From: Turritopsis dohrnii
Lineage: Eukaryota > Cnidaria > Hydrozoa > Anthoathecata > Oceaniidae
Assembly (NCBI GenBank): GCA_027922465.2
Contig: BQMF02000028.1
Location: 620,001 to 684,000, forward strand
DNA: 64,000 nucleotides
Reading direction: 5' to 3'
Below the pieces are notes generated by a model. It was not told the origin of the DNA. It did not search any database and saw only the letters and a list, made by a program, of their open reading frames with translations. Positions 1 to 11,040 of the stretch are shown here, piece by piece (position 1 is the first letter of the stretch; the number at the start of each line of letters is the position of its first letter). The position numbers and the translations under genes were made by a program.

Positions 1-178
1 TAATAATAATTTTAATAAAAAAACATTATTCCTATTGGTTCACCAGTCAAAAAAAGTCACATTCGATTGGGGTTGCAATTTTTTTTGCACTGGCGTTGCA
101 CACAAAAAGAAATAATTTCGCTCACAACTTACCATTTTGCGTAACAGACAAACAGAGAATCGGCTATTAATATATAGA
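1..178 (-). mobile_element. Helitron family A, copy 1 (5' end only, cut by window edge)
   Basis: The last 30 bases match the right ends of the copies ending at 1048, 7154 and 13411, including the CGGCTATTAATATATAGA terminus. Read on the minus strand the element starts with TC, as Helitrons do. The rest lies left of the window. It abuts copy 2 with no spacer, so the two are head to tail. No replication-helicase gene is visible; this is a non-autonomous copy. Confidence 0.7.
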
Positions 179-1048
179 CTAGCCGCCAAGGCGGCGTCGC
201 TCGCCGCCCATGTCCACCTGCTCTGTATCACTGTATCAATAAACGTCAAATTTCCTTATAAACGGCTCGTAAAACTTGTGTTCAACCAGAAGCATATTCG
301 AAGTCACAACCTCTCGTAAAACCAATCTTTTAGCAGTGTAACAATACACTCAAAACGTAGAGAGAGAAAACTTCAACTTTTTATTAGCTTTTGTTTTAAA
401 AAAGTTACGCGCTCTAACATGGGTGCTATCATACGTAAGGGGGAAATGGTTTCTCTTCTTAAAAAGATCACACAGGAGGAGAGAAAAAAAGGCACGTGCT
501 AAATGAATGAAGTAAATTAAAAAAAACGTTCGATCTGATTAAAATAGATTAAAAGAAATCGATTAAAACAAATTAAGACAACTATTATGACAAAAGCAAA
601 AAAAAATATTTTGTATCATATACTCTTTTTTTACCTATCGGTTTTTAAACATTTTGATTGCTCGAAAAAATGTTCACCCGTCTCAGACAGTCAGGCAAGG
701 ATACGTTAGGATACACTGGTAAACCGCACGTTTTGCCACTGCTTTATGTCCAAAACGTTTAATCAGTTAGTTTCAGTTAGTTTGTATTTAGTTGATGTAT
801 TGTTTTCAAAGCCAAGTCAACGTGGAATATAAAACTAACAATAATGATAAAAACAAAACGTTATTCCTATTAGTTCATCAGCCAAAAAAAGTCACGTTCG
901 ATTGGGGTTGCAATGTATTTGCTTCGAACTCACGTCGCACACAAAAAAAGAAATAATTTCGCTCACAACTCAATCTACCATTTTGCGTGACAGACAAACA
1001 AACAGACAGACAGACAGACAGACAGAGAATCGGCTATTAATATATAGA
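179..1048 (-). mobile_element. Helitron family A, copy 2 (full length, non-autonomous)
   Basis: On the minus strand the 870-bp element begins TCTATATATTAATAGCC and ends in a GC-rich hairpin (GGCGGC arms, plus positions 183-212) followed by CTAG. The flanking bases are A and T, the usual Helitron target. TC start, subterminal hairpin and CTRR end are the diagnostic Helitron features. It encodes nothing convincing. A CAGA microsatellite of several units (about 1002-1025) lies just inside the 5' end. The same ends recur at 6300-7154, 13411 and 26588. Confidence 0.82.
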
Positions 1049-1414
1049 TGTGTACATAATTAACCTATCCAACTAATATTCACTCTTGATTAGAAAATAA
1101 CAACATTTCATGGTATAATTTGGTATTGGTTCACAGTCTGTTCACAGTGTATGCGATATCTATGTTTTTATTCCCTGTTTCAAACATTAGAAACTCCTAC
1201 TGTTTCATTGTATTCTCAGATCCAAACAAGGAATAACATAATTAGATCGTATCCGTACTGTACGTATATATACATTAAAAATATGTGGCTAAGCCGTCAG
1301 CGAATAACCCCCTAGTCACGTACCCTCGAAGTATAAAGGTCTATAACATACAATCTATCAAAGTAAAAAAAGACGCAGATGGATTGGAATGGAACCATTC
1401 TTCTGACAAATTAT
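1049..1414. other. No gene seen
   Basis: AT-rich sequence between a Helitron and a short tandem repeat. I see no long reading frame, terminal repeat or RNA gene. Confidence 0.5.
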
Positions 1415-1610
1415 TTGATACCATCAATTTGAATAAGAGCAGTTAGTCTTCTCTTCATGTCTTCATCACCGTGGACTTTATTTCTCGTCGTTGATACCAT
1501 CAATTCGAATCGGAGCAGTTGTTCCTTATGTCTTCATCACCATTGACTTTATTTCTCGTCATTGATACCATCAATTCGAATCTGACAAATTATTTGATAC
1601 CATCAATTTG
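1415..1610. repeat. Imperfect tandem repeat, about 71-76 bp unit
   Basis: Two near-complete units (1415-1490 and 1491-1561) and partial ones (1562 and 1594 onward) each start TTGATACCATCAATT and continue through a shared stretch including TCTTCATCACC and TTTATTTCTCGT. The unit is not a multiple of a short microsatellite. Function unknown. Confidence 0.75.
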
Positions 1611-1924
1611 GGTAGCTACTTCACCACTTGCTATCTGTATCAGCTGACTTCTCTCCTCATCAAAAGGGTTAACATCAAAACATCTTTCTCATCCCTATTG
1701 ATCCTAGTTGCATCCAAATCTTTTCTTCCACTGAAAAAAGAAAAATCTATAAAGCATAGAAAACTGTAAGAAAACGTTCTTTCCTTGGTTCAATTTTTTT
1801 AGTTTTAGCTATAACAAAAAGAGGTGTATTTCATGATATGTATGATTTAAATTCTTTCCATTAAAAGGATATGTACTGTAAACTAACAAATCATTGTACA
1901 AATCATTGTACACCAACCAAGTAA

Positions 1925-2100
1925 TTGATGATATTCTATCAAAGTTTCAACAGCTTCAGTTAACACTGCGAGACAGCACCCATCGTTTACAGTACCAAGT
2001 TTACGAGTGATGCTAACAATACCACCTCTGACTTTAGTACTTCTATTAAATATTTGCTCTATTGTTTGATCACAAGCAATGTTTGTAAATCCACAACAGT
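1925..2100 (-). pseudogene. Fragment of a multicopy invertebrate ORF family
   Basis: The minus strand reads CDQTIEQIFNRSTKVRGG followed by a TRKLGTV stretch. This pattern (IEQ, N/R-rich, K-x-x-GG) is one I recall from large uncharacterised protein families repeated in cnidarian genomes, often linked to mobile DNA. It has no intact start or stop and is flanked by stops. The recognition is from memory and the function is unknown. Confidence 0.4.
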
Positions 2101-2374
2101 TCTCTTTTCACTGTCCAATTAGTGTTAATATTATCACAATCTGAGAAAAAACAACAACTTTATTTTTAAAGGAAGCAACTGTAGCTGTGAGCATTGAAAT
2201 AAGCTATGTAACTTACCTTAATGTGTTTGATCAAGAATGTTCAATTTCCTGTAAGAGTAGCCCTTAAATGTAACAACACCAACTATACCATTTCTATATA
2301 AACACTCCAAAATGAAAACAGCTTTGATTCAGAAGATCTCCTTTTAATGAAACTTTGATAATCTATATTTCTTT

Positions 2375-2521
2375 TTTGGAAATATAGGATTGGAATCTTA
2401 AACGACTAAGAGCTTCAGACATCAATTTATGGGCCCGAATACTACGATTATAATGTTCACCAGGCATCACACCTCGACATGAACCAGGTGCAACAATACC
2501 AAATTTGATAAGTATTTCCTA
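2375..2521 (-). other. Possible isolated exon, unknown product
   Basis: After a plausible acceptor (a T-rich stretch ending in AG near 2520) the minus strand opens into a frame reading KFGIVAPGSCRGVMPGEHYN and on through an alternating basic and hydrophobic stretch. It may belong with the fragment at 1925-2100, being on the same strand 300 bp away. No catalytic motif is visible. Low confidence that it is expressed. Confidence 0.3.
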
Positions 2522-2949
2522 TAAACAAAGTTCAAATTAAACCATATTAAAAGAAAATAATACAGTTTCAATGCAAATGGCTAGACATCACCTGTAAAGG
2601 AGTGATTTGAGTTTGATTTTCAGAGAAACAAAAAGAAAATTGCATTCATATAATACAGTTATCAATAATGATCTAAAAGAAAATGATTTATGTCACAATG
2701 GAGTGATTATAGACATTAAATAACCACTACAGTATGTAATATGCAAACACAGTATAAGGAGCACCTTAACCATAAGTGGTCATAATGCTTTCATAGAAAG
2801 ACTTTTGGAAGACTTTTGAAATAGCTGATAAGAATGACATCACCAATTTTTAAACATTTGTTTATTGTAGAGATATTGGCGCATTTATAATAGGTAGGTA
2901 TGAGATGGGTTGATACAATGTCATTAGAACTGTGCACAATTTGTATTAT

Positions 2950-3373
2950 AACCAGAAGAAAATGCATCTGGCATTGCACCAGAAGAACAGACTGACATAG
3001 ACAGGGCGCTAAAAGAAATTGTATTAAAATTTAAGGAGATTGAACTTCAGGAAAGTTGTAGCAACAAAGCTGAGATGGAACGTGAGACAGCCCCTGACAT
3101 GCGAAACACATGTATCGAGACATTTGCCGAAACACTAAAAGGAAAAGGTGACGAACTCTCATCTTCTAAAAAAAGCGTAGATCATGTGATGACACATTGA
3201 GCTATCTAAGAGAAAAAATGGAAATTGATCATCAACTCAAAGAAAAAGAACTAGAAATCAGTCATCAACGCGAACTTACAATGCAAAATTTATTGGCTCA
3301 ACAACAACAACAAAATCAAATTCTTATGAATTTTCTTATGCAAAAAAGAGGTACGGGCAATGACAATTTATAG
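2950..3373 (+). pseudogene. PIF/Harbinger second protein (Myb/SANT-like partner), C-terminal exon
   Basis: An open frame from about 2950 is acidic and then has a short APDMR-type stretch. After a one-base frameshift near 3170 it continues as LREKMEIDHQLKEKELEIS and a Q-rich tail ending at the TAG at 3371. A glutamate/lysine coiled coil plus Q-rich tail is typical of the Myb-like DNA-binding partner that Harbinger elements carry beside their transposase. The DNA-binding N terminus is not visible upstream. It converges with the transposase at 3817-5688, as expected for a two-gene Harbinger element. Identification is by pattern, not by search. Confidence 0.55.
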
Positions 3374-3816
3374 TTCCAGAACTGTTATATAATGACATGA
3401 ATTTTAACTTTCACTGAAAAAATTCATACGAAAATTGTTCTTTCTGTACTAAATTTCACAGAATAAGTTGTGAATATTACCTGCTATTAACTTGCTATTG
3501 TTTGGTTCTGTTTGGGATACTTTTCATTCCCCTGTTATTTAGATATACTTTTGTTATTTGAAGTAGGCTCTGGTAGCCTGTTCTTTTTGTTTCACAAATT
3601 TATCAATACCACGAAAAACAAAACGTCAAAAATAAGGAGATATTTTCATAATTTATTTTCTCTTATCTGTTGGCTTAGAGCAATTTAGTTTTTAAAGTGT
3701 TTATGCTATTTTCACTGTCAGATGTTTTTATTTGTAGAAAAAAGAACAACTTTGTATTATTTGAGAATATTTGTTCACACTTGTAAATAAACTACATAAG
3801 TTGTTACAATCAATGT

Positions 3817-5688
3817 CTATGCTAAATATGTTTCAATATTTGGTGGCTCAAAGTCGAAATATTCACTAGTTTGATTTCCATACAGGCATGTTCTGCAATT
3901 TCGCAGGAATGCGCAAGCAAGATACATTTTGCCAGTAGCACTCAGACAAACCTTCAAGTTTTTTTTGAAATCCATGAACTTGAAATAGTTTATGATCTCC
4001 TTGAAAACCCACTCAACAGAAATTCGAACTTGACTCATACTTTTGTTAAATGCAACCTGATCTCCTGTTAGACCTGGCCTCCTAAATGGGGCTTGTAGCT
4101 GTGGTCTTAGAAGGTAGGCTGGATCTCCATATATGCAGAAGACTCTACCATTTGGTGCATGAGAGTGTACTTGTAGCTCATGCAAAAGCCCTGACTGAGC
4201 TAACATAGCTGAATCGTGCCGTTTTCCTTCTACGGGACCAAAAAGATTTGCAATGAGCCCATTCGGAACTACGACACTTTGAAAATTTATGGCATGGACC
4301 CGCTTGTGACCATTATACAAAAATCTTTGGTTTTGCTTAGGACGACAAACAGGTCGGACAGTGCCATCTACAAAGCCCCAACAAAAATCCAAGGCAATCC
4401 AAAGCTTCTCTCTATTAATCGTTTCAGGGACCCTGTCATTCCTTCTGTTCTTATGAATGGAAGTGAGCTTGCAGAGTCATCTCAGGTTCGTCTTTTAGGT
4501 TTAACCTTCACAAAGAATTTCACATGGAATTCTTACATCGAGTCCATTGCTAAATCTGCTGCTATGAAGGGTGGCTCTCTTTTTCGGGTCCGTCACTTAC
4601 TTTCGGCTAAATCTATCATTTACATGTTTAAGGCCACTATTCACCCTTATCTTGAGTACTGCTGCCACCTTTGGGCTGGAGCCTCTGCTCATTGTCTTCA
4701 TCTTCTCGATCGTATTCAGAAGCGCTTAGTTAACTTAGTTGGCCCTGATCTTTGTGCTGATCTTCACCCCCTCTCACATCGGAGAAACGTTGCTTCCTTG
4801 TCTCTTTTCTTTAAATACTTTCATGGGCATTGTTCGGATGACTTGCATCAACTTACTCCTTCTCCTAAGACTTTCTCTGGTAACACCCGCCTCTTTTCGA
4901 ATTCTCATCCTTTGACTGTTCAGGTCCCAACTTGCCATAAAAACTTTTATTCATCTAGCTTTTTCCCTCGAACTGCTCGCCTCTGGAATTCTCTCCCTCA
5001 TAGTTGTTTTCCTGCTGAGTATGATCTACAATCTTTTAAATCCAAGGTTAACCGCCACCTTGCTCTGTCTTTATAGCTCTTCTTCCTTTTCTCATCCCTC
5101 TCATCTGTCTTTATAACTCTTCTTCCTTTTCTCATCTTGTACCTTTCAGCCTAGTAGTGGCTTCAGCCTTGCAGGGAGCAACTCATTTAAAAAAAAAAAA
5201 AAAAGAATAGCTTGCGCATAATTTTCCAAAGATGCTGGAGACATCCAGTCATGGTTGAAACCAGAAAATAGCCTGTTATAATTGTCGTGAATGTGATTTA
5301 GGATATTATAGGATATTATACTTAATTCAGGAACAGATCTGCCAAACATAGGAACCATGTCTCCATATCTGATTGGGTAAGCGAAGCGTTTGAGAAAAAT
5401 ACATAAGGCTTCGAGTCCGTCAACTTTAGTTCTGTTATAGCATATAACATCATCAGGAATACCAAACAGGTCCTTTAGATCATAAATATTATTTTTCTTA
5501 AATCGAAAGCTAGCATTGCATTCACTTTCATCGAGACGATCGAGATCAAAGCTGTCATATTTCCAGTAAGGAAAGTCGGGATTTTTAGACTTGTTAACAT
5601 CATATAGAAGGAGAAATTCTTCATCGTTCAGAAAATTATCGTTGTGAGCTATTAAAAGAGCCTCTCAAATTTCTCTGAAAACAGGCAT
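3817..5688 (-). pseudogene. HARBI1-like: PIF/Harbinger transposase (HARBI1-like), split by an insertion
   Basis: The C-terminal part (4392-3817) has the DDE_Tnp_4 catalytic pattern: GFVDGT (first Asp), YGDPAY (second Asp) and RISVEWVFKEI (Glu). The N-terminal part runs from a Met at 5688 to about 5205 in one frame, with a single in-frame TGA at 5665-5667. The two halves belong to one reading frame interrupted by a non-LTR retrotransposon fragment at 4399-5204; the codons flanking the insertion (ending NYAQAI, resuming ALDFCWGF) fit together. The DDE triad looks present, so without the insertion and one stop the gene would be nearly complete. It would act in the nucleus with the Myb-like partner encoded at 2950-3373. 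Confidence 0.82.
4399..5204 (+). mobile_element. 5'-truncated non-LTR retrotransposon with poly(A) tail
   Basis: An open frame up to the stop at 5074-5076 encodes the C-terminal end of a non-LTR polymerase: HLLSAKSIIYMF, HPYLEYCCHLWAG, LDRIQKRLVNLVG and FPRTARLWNSLP are the signature of the post-RT region in Jockey/CR1-group elements. A short 3' UTR and a run of A (5190-5204) follow. The RT catalytic core is missing, so this is a 5'-truncated dead copy, as target-primed reverse transcription commonly leaves. The frame appears to start further upstream only because antisense Harbinger sequence happens to be open. Confidence 0.8.
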
Positions 5689-5699
5689 GTTGTGCGTAC

Positions 5700-6299
5700 T
5701 CACACAGAAGCTGACACCATATTTGTTTATGTTTCTTTGTGCTTTATTAATCTGTCGTTGCTTAACAAACTTAACGAAGGCGGCGGCGAAGAATGACGGT
5801 ATTCCTCGAATACCAAACCGGAACTCCACCGCCGCCGTTGTTTAAGGTCACAATTGGCTTAACAGCAGCAGCTAACAATAAAGACTTACAAGTTAATTTT
5901 TTACCTTTGAATAAAGATACACCAAGTCTCAGGCGTCTTGAGCTATGGATAATACTTTTAATTTTTAATTATAAGGTATGTTCACATACTCTTCATTAAC
6001 GTCATCCGTAAAATCAAGGATTAATGAAATGAAATTATATAAGGTTAGTGGCAAGCCATGTTCAATATTTTTAATGGTGGAATCTGATGGTAGTGATGGT
6101 CATCCCTCTTTTATACCTTCTGCATTATTATCATGAGCATCTTTAACCTGCATGCAGACTTGGTGGAACATAGAATGAGAGACATAGTTTTTTCTTCTGC
6201 TGCTTGTCACACCACACCTCCATCCAATGTCATCGTTTCGTTTTATCTCATATTTATCAGTATACTTTAATTCTTATTTTTTGCATAAATAATATAGAA
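5700..6299. other. No convincing gene
   Basis: Sequence between the Harbinger transposase start and the next Helitron. It may hold the Harbinger right end, but I could not find a clear terminal inverted repeat pair. Confidence 0.4.
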
Positions 6300-7154
6300 C
6301 TGGCCGCCAAAGCGGCGTCATTTGCCGCCCATGTCCACTTGCTCTGTATCACTGTATCAATAAACGTCAAATTTCCTTATAAACGGCTCGTACAACTTGT
6401 GTTCAACCAGAAACAGATTCGAAGTCACAACCTCTGGTAAAACCAATCTTTTATCAGTGTAACAATACACTCAAAACGTAGAGAGAGAAAACTTCAACTT
6501 TTTATTAACTTTTGTTTTAAAAAAAGTTACGCGCTGTCACACGGGTGCTATCAAACGTAAAGGGGGGAATGGTTTCTCTTCTTAAAAAGATCACACGGAA
6601 GGAGAGAAAAAAATGCATGTGCTAAATGAATAAAGTGAATAAAAAAAACGTTCGATCTGAAGCCCATAGCAATTAAAAGAAGAAATTAAATTATTTTTAA
6701 AAGAAAAGCAAAAAAATATTTTGATTTTTACCTATCGGTCTTTAAACATTTTGATTAATCGAAAAAAAGTTTACCCGTCTCAGACAGTCAGGCAAGGGAT
6801 ACATTAGGATACACTGGCAAACATGCTGCCACGTTCTGCCAATGCTACTTTTTGTCCAAACTGTTTAATCAGTTAGTTTCTTTGTATTTAGTGGATGTAA
6901 TGTTTTCAAAGCCAACGTAGTCAACGTGGTCCTTGGAATATAAAACTAACATAATAATAAAAACAAAACATTATTCCTGTTAGATCATCAGCCAAAAAAG
7001 GTCACGTTCGATTGGGGTTGCAATGTATTTCCTTCGAACTCACGTCGCACACAAAATAAGAAATAATTTCGCTTACAACTCAATCTACCATTTTGCGTGA
7101 CTTACAAACAAACAAACAGACAGACAGACAGAGAATCGGCTATTAATATATAGA
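6300..7154 (-). mobile_element. Helitron family A, copy 3 (full length, non-autonomous)
   Basis: An 855-bp copy closely matching 179-1048 end to end. The minus-strand 5' terminus is TC (plus GA at 7153-7154). The 3' hairpin at 6304-6331 is intact, but the terminal CTAG is CCAG here. The (CAGA)n stretch near the 5' end is shorter than in copy 2. Confidence 0.8.
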
Positions 7155-8048
7155 TGATGAAGGCAACACAACTGAACTTGAAAATATGAAGAACTTGTTG
7201 TTGTTACTGTGTGTGAAGGAGCAGAAAGACGGGATGATTTCCTTTTTCTCTGATTAACTTTTAGTTTTTCTTGGGCCTTTCTTTTCTCTCTTTTCTTTTT
7301 GTCCCATTCAATTTTAGTGACATCAGTAAAGTATTTAGAACACTTTGGGTGATACTGCAACCGTTCTTGGTTTTCGTGTATATACTCTACTCTTCCCGAT
7401 ACTAACGCACCCTCTAAACTTTTTCATCAATACTTATCCAATCTGTACGCGTAGAAATGAACTTTTCAAATGTTTTATCAGTAAACTACCTTAATTCTCC
7501 CTCATTTACACTAGCAAAATGAATAAGACAAATACTTTCATCCTCCTCGTGGCCAGCCATATTTTTTACTTTAATTCGTCTAAGTTTATTTCACAGAACG
7601 TAGTGATCCAGCTTGCCGTGTCGATGAAAAGGTTGGAATATTCATTCTGTTTTTTATTACTTGGTTAATCGAAAAAAAATCGATATAAAGAGATTATCGA
7701 GTAAATCATACAAATTTATAAAAGTTATGACCTTATTTCTCAAAAACTGCAGGACAAAAACTTGGGAACTTTTTTGATTTGGTACATAACTTGGCCTATA
7801 TTTTCTGAAAATTTGGTTTGGTTCTGTGAGGGAGGTCACGAACTGACACAAATGAAGTACATGGATCGTGGTCTATCTGTGATATTTGTGAACCCATTCA
7901 AAAGATAACAGCGCTAAGATGATTATAATTCTAATTTGTGGAACAGGCTTTTATCAAATTGAACTTGAATATAGCATACAAAGAAATATGAATATGATTA
8001 TGAAACTCAAGGAATCACAAAAAACCACGAACGGTAAGGGAGTCTTGT
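7155..8048. other. No gene seen
   Basis: Only short frames occur on both strands. No terminal repeats were recognised. Confidence 0.4.
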
Positions 8049-9934
8049 TCAGTTTATTCCAATAGGTTGATAGAACTGTTGGTCGACAAGGGGCATCAAA
8101 TGGAGCATAGACTTAATGTCATCTATTTTCACTTGTGATATACTTTTATCACACTTTTGTCTCCTTGAGCTGAGAAATTTTGGAGGAGTATCTTGTGCAT
8201 TCTCGACCGCTTGAATAGGATTCACGTTGGATGAACTACGACGTTGTCTGGATCTTGTACTGATGGAGAATGATTGAAAAACATTAGTGTAAGGTACTTT
8301 AGAAAATTGCAACATCTTTGAAGAGTTCTGAAAGTCCTTGAAATTTCCTTTTTTCATTTGAATGACTCGGTATGGACGATTCCTGTTTACTTTCAGCAAA
8401 ACTCTCAAGAAAAACAACAGGGAGTAAAACTCGGCTACTCGCATTGCAACTTCTATATGTTGATGCATGTGATCTACTTCCTGCACACATGAATGCCCCG
8501 CTAACGAATACTTCATGGTAATAACTTTAATTTGGCTTTGAGTGCATAAGTACTCAAGAATTTCCTGTGATATGTGCGAGTTCCGATTTTGCGGGACCCA
8601 ACTATTTGACCAACAGATCAGTTCTGTCACATTCGGGTGATCCTCAGCAACTTTAATCAGAATTTGAATGAAGGTGCTCGTGATGTCATTTCCAGCTCGA
8701 CCTGACAAGCACTCTGTCCAAAGGGCGCAATAGCCTTGCTTTGAAGATGTCATTGCAGTTAGATTGTATAAATTTAGTTTTCTTTTGTAGTAAAATGAAC
8801 CAACATCAGCTTTCGGTAGGGTGATCACATTTTCCAGATCAAATATGACCAATAAACAGGTTGTGTCAGTTATCAATTTGTCTTTCTTTTTTTCTTCATG
8901 CATCGCGAGCTTCTCTGCTATGTGCAAGTTGTGGACGTCGCTTTCTTCGTTGGTTATTAGTATATTTTGACATTTATTAATCTTTATCTTTTCGCATTTT
9001 TTCACAGCGATCTGTTTTGGGAATGTGAAAATCGATATTAAAACATGTATTAAAAATGTGACGATAGTATGATGATTTAACGATTATGTTTTCTTTACCA
9101 AAATTTGATTTGTAGAGGTTGTACATTTTTTCAATGTTGAGATCAGCTTCGATGACTGGAAAAGAAATAATGTGAGCAATGACTTCATTTCTTTGAGCAA
9201 TACTTATTTTGTTATGATTACCATGTTTTCCCCGGCCATCTGCTTTGAAAATTCCCGTTGCCTTGTCCTTTTTCTCATGTACATTATAAATCATCTTCTG
9301 TGAAACAGCGAGAGTTGATAGGTAAAAAGGTTTACAAACTCGAAATGAATCTTCACCTTTCATCAAATAATAGGTAGAGTTACAATTCTTTCTACCAGTT
9401 ACTCCGACGATCGAAGAGCATACCGTTAACTGTGCTATAAAAGAGTGCTTCCCGTTTGTGTCAAGCTTGTAAAACTTGGTGAATATGCTCTGTTGTGCTT
9501 CTTTGCCGACTGTACTGGCACAACTGAATTTACATTACATCCTTTTTGTTGATAGCGGAAATCAACTTGCCTTTCTGATTAACATATTCTTGACCTGATT
9601 GTGAAACCTTTTTGCGCTTATTTAAAATCCAGGTAGGTTTATTTATTTGGTGTTTTCGGGAAAATTTCCTTTCCTTTGAGGCTTGAACAGCTTTCTACAC
9701 GTTATCGAGAAGAACATTCATACAAGATTTAACCTCTTCGTCACTATTTTCTTCGGATAGAATTTCGTTAATGATGTTGTTGAATCCATCTGCTTCAAGA
9801 GAATGTAACTCGTCAGGAAAGTCTGACAATAAACTGATTTCAATATCATTGTTCTCTGTGACGTTGACATTAGTGACTTCATCTTCAGATGTTTCACTTT
9901 CCACTCTAAAATGATTTAGAACAGCTGAAATCAA
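8049..9934 (-). pseudogene. DDE-like transposase-derived gene of an unassigned invertebrate family
   Basis: Pieces read N to C on the minus strand. An acidic N terminus (9934-9695) is followed by a basic segment with WILNKRKKVSQSGQEY (about 9600), a cysteine segment with CKFSCAS (9536 on), and FRVCKPFYLSTLAVS with a GRGKHGN motif (9366-8977). After a frameshift near 9000 comes FDLENVITLPKADVGSFYY (about 8840) and a C-terminal Gly-His region (AGHSCVQEVDHMHQHI). This layout resembles a large family repeated in aphids and cnidarians that I recall as transposase-like. The position where I expect an acidic residue (S-D-N in relatives) reads CWSNSWVPQNRN, which suggests loss of one catalytic residue. 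At least two frameshifts and several stops are present. Superfamily not assigned. Confidence 0.55.
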
Positions 9935-10400
9935 GTGATTTGATACTCCAAGGAAAATTCAAAATTCCCTCTTGCTTTAAATAATTTGAATAATTAAGAA
10001 ATCTTAAATATAGCCTTAGAATCTAAATAGCTTCCAAGAATAACCAAAGGAAATTATAATCACTTCGAATAGCTGATGGATTTGAATACATACAACTTGA
10101 AATCTACACCCATACCAGCAGCTACAATAAGAAAATTCTAATGGGAATCATAATTAAGAAGCATTGGAAAAATCCTCAAATACATCCAAAGAATAGGGCA
10201 TTCACAATGTGATACGCACACAAAACAAAAGACTTACCACTCTGATTCTTTATCTGAAGACATTTCTATGATCTTTCTAGCAGCATCCGCTGCAGATATT
10301 TTAGGTATCTTGCTGTTCATTTTTGTTCAGGAACTCTTTATATGTGTGTTGTTTCGTCAAAAAGAATGTTGAACATTTGGTAACATTCAATAGAATTTTT
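9935..10400. other. No gene seen
   Basis: AT-rich stretch upstream of the DDE-like gene; only short frames. Confidence 0.4.
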
Positions 10401-10485
10401 AGATAGAACCTTTTTTCACTAGACGGGGGCTATGGAAATATACAATACGGGAAAAATCTTATACAAAGTAAAAAGGTTCTATCGC
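10401..10485. repeat. Short foldback repeat (GATAGAACC motif)
   Basis: AGATAGAACCTTTTTTCAC at 10401-10419 is nearly the inverted complement of AAAGTAAAAAGGTTCTATC at about 10465-10483, giving a foldback of about 85 bp. Direct relatives of the motif occur near 10497 (GATAAAACCTTTTTT) and 10673 (GATAGAACCCTTTT), the latter close to the C-terminal end of the pogo gene, so it could be terminal-repeat debris. Confidence 0.55.
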
Positions 10486-11040
10486 GCAAAAGCGGGATAA
10501 AACCTTTTTTCTTCCCGTAAATGTCTGAAAATTAGATAGAACTAATTTAATCAGGTTGTTTTGAGCTATGGAATCAAGTTTTTGCCAAACGAAGCAAAGA
10601 AAAGTTAATTTATGTCTCAAATTCTCAAATTATGCAAATAGCTGAATTTTGAATTTTTTTTGGATAGAACCCTTTTAACCTAAGGTCGCGAAGTAACATC
10701 AAGTGGTTCAAGTCTGTCAGTCAAAAGTGGTGGTAACTTAAAAATGATAACGTTTTCTTCGTTAGCAGCTTCAATCAGCTTCACGGAAATGTGCGATAAA
10801 TGTCCATCGTAGATCAGAAGGAGAGGTCTATTAGTTATTTGTTGACAAAATTTTTTCAAACCAATTGAAAAAGATATCAGTCAAAGATATATAGTCATCC
10901 ATCCATTTTCGCTGACACCATACATCGTTTCTGGTAATGGGGATGATCCTCTCCATGTTGATTGGAAATCTTTGCCAGAAAAGATTATCAATGGGTCGAT
11001 CACTTTACCTGATGCGCTGCAGGTAGCAAAGGTTGATATA

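Noticed and set aside
137..319. Short plus-strand frame with KAASLAAHVHLLCITVSINV, repeated at 6204-6440 and 26522-26728
   Set aside because: It is the translated hairpin end of Helitron family A. Repetition comes from the element copies, not from a conserved protein.
4216..4395. N-terminal part of the long plus-strand frame ending at 5076
   Set aside because: This portion is antisense to the Harbinger transposase; the retrotransposon sequence starts only at about 4399.
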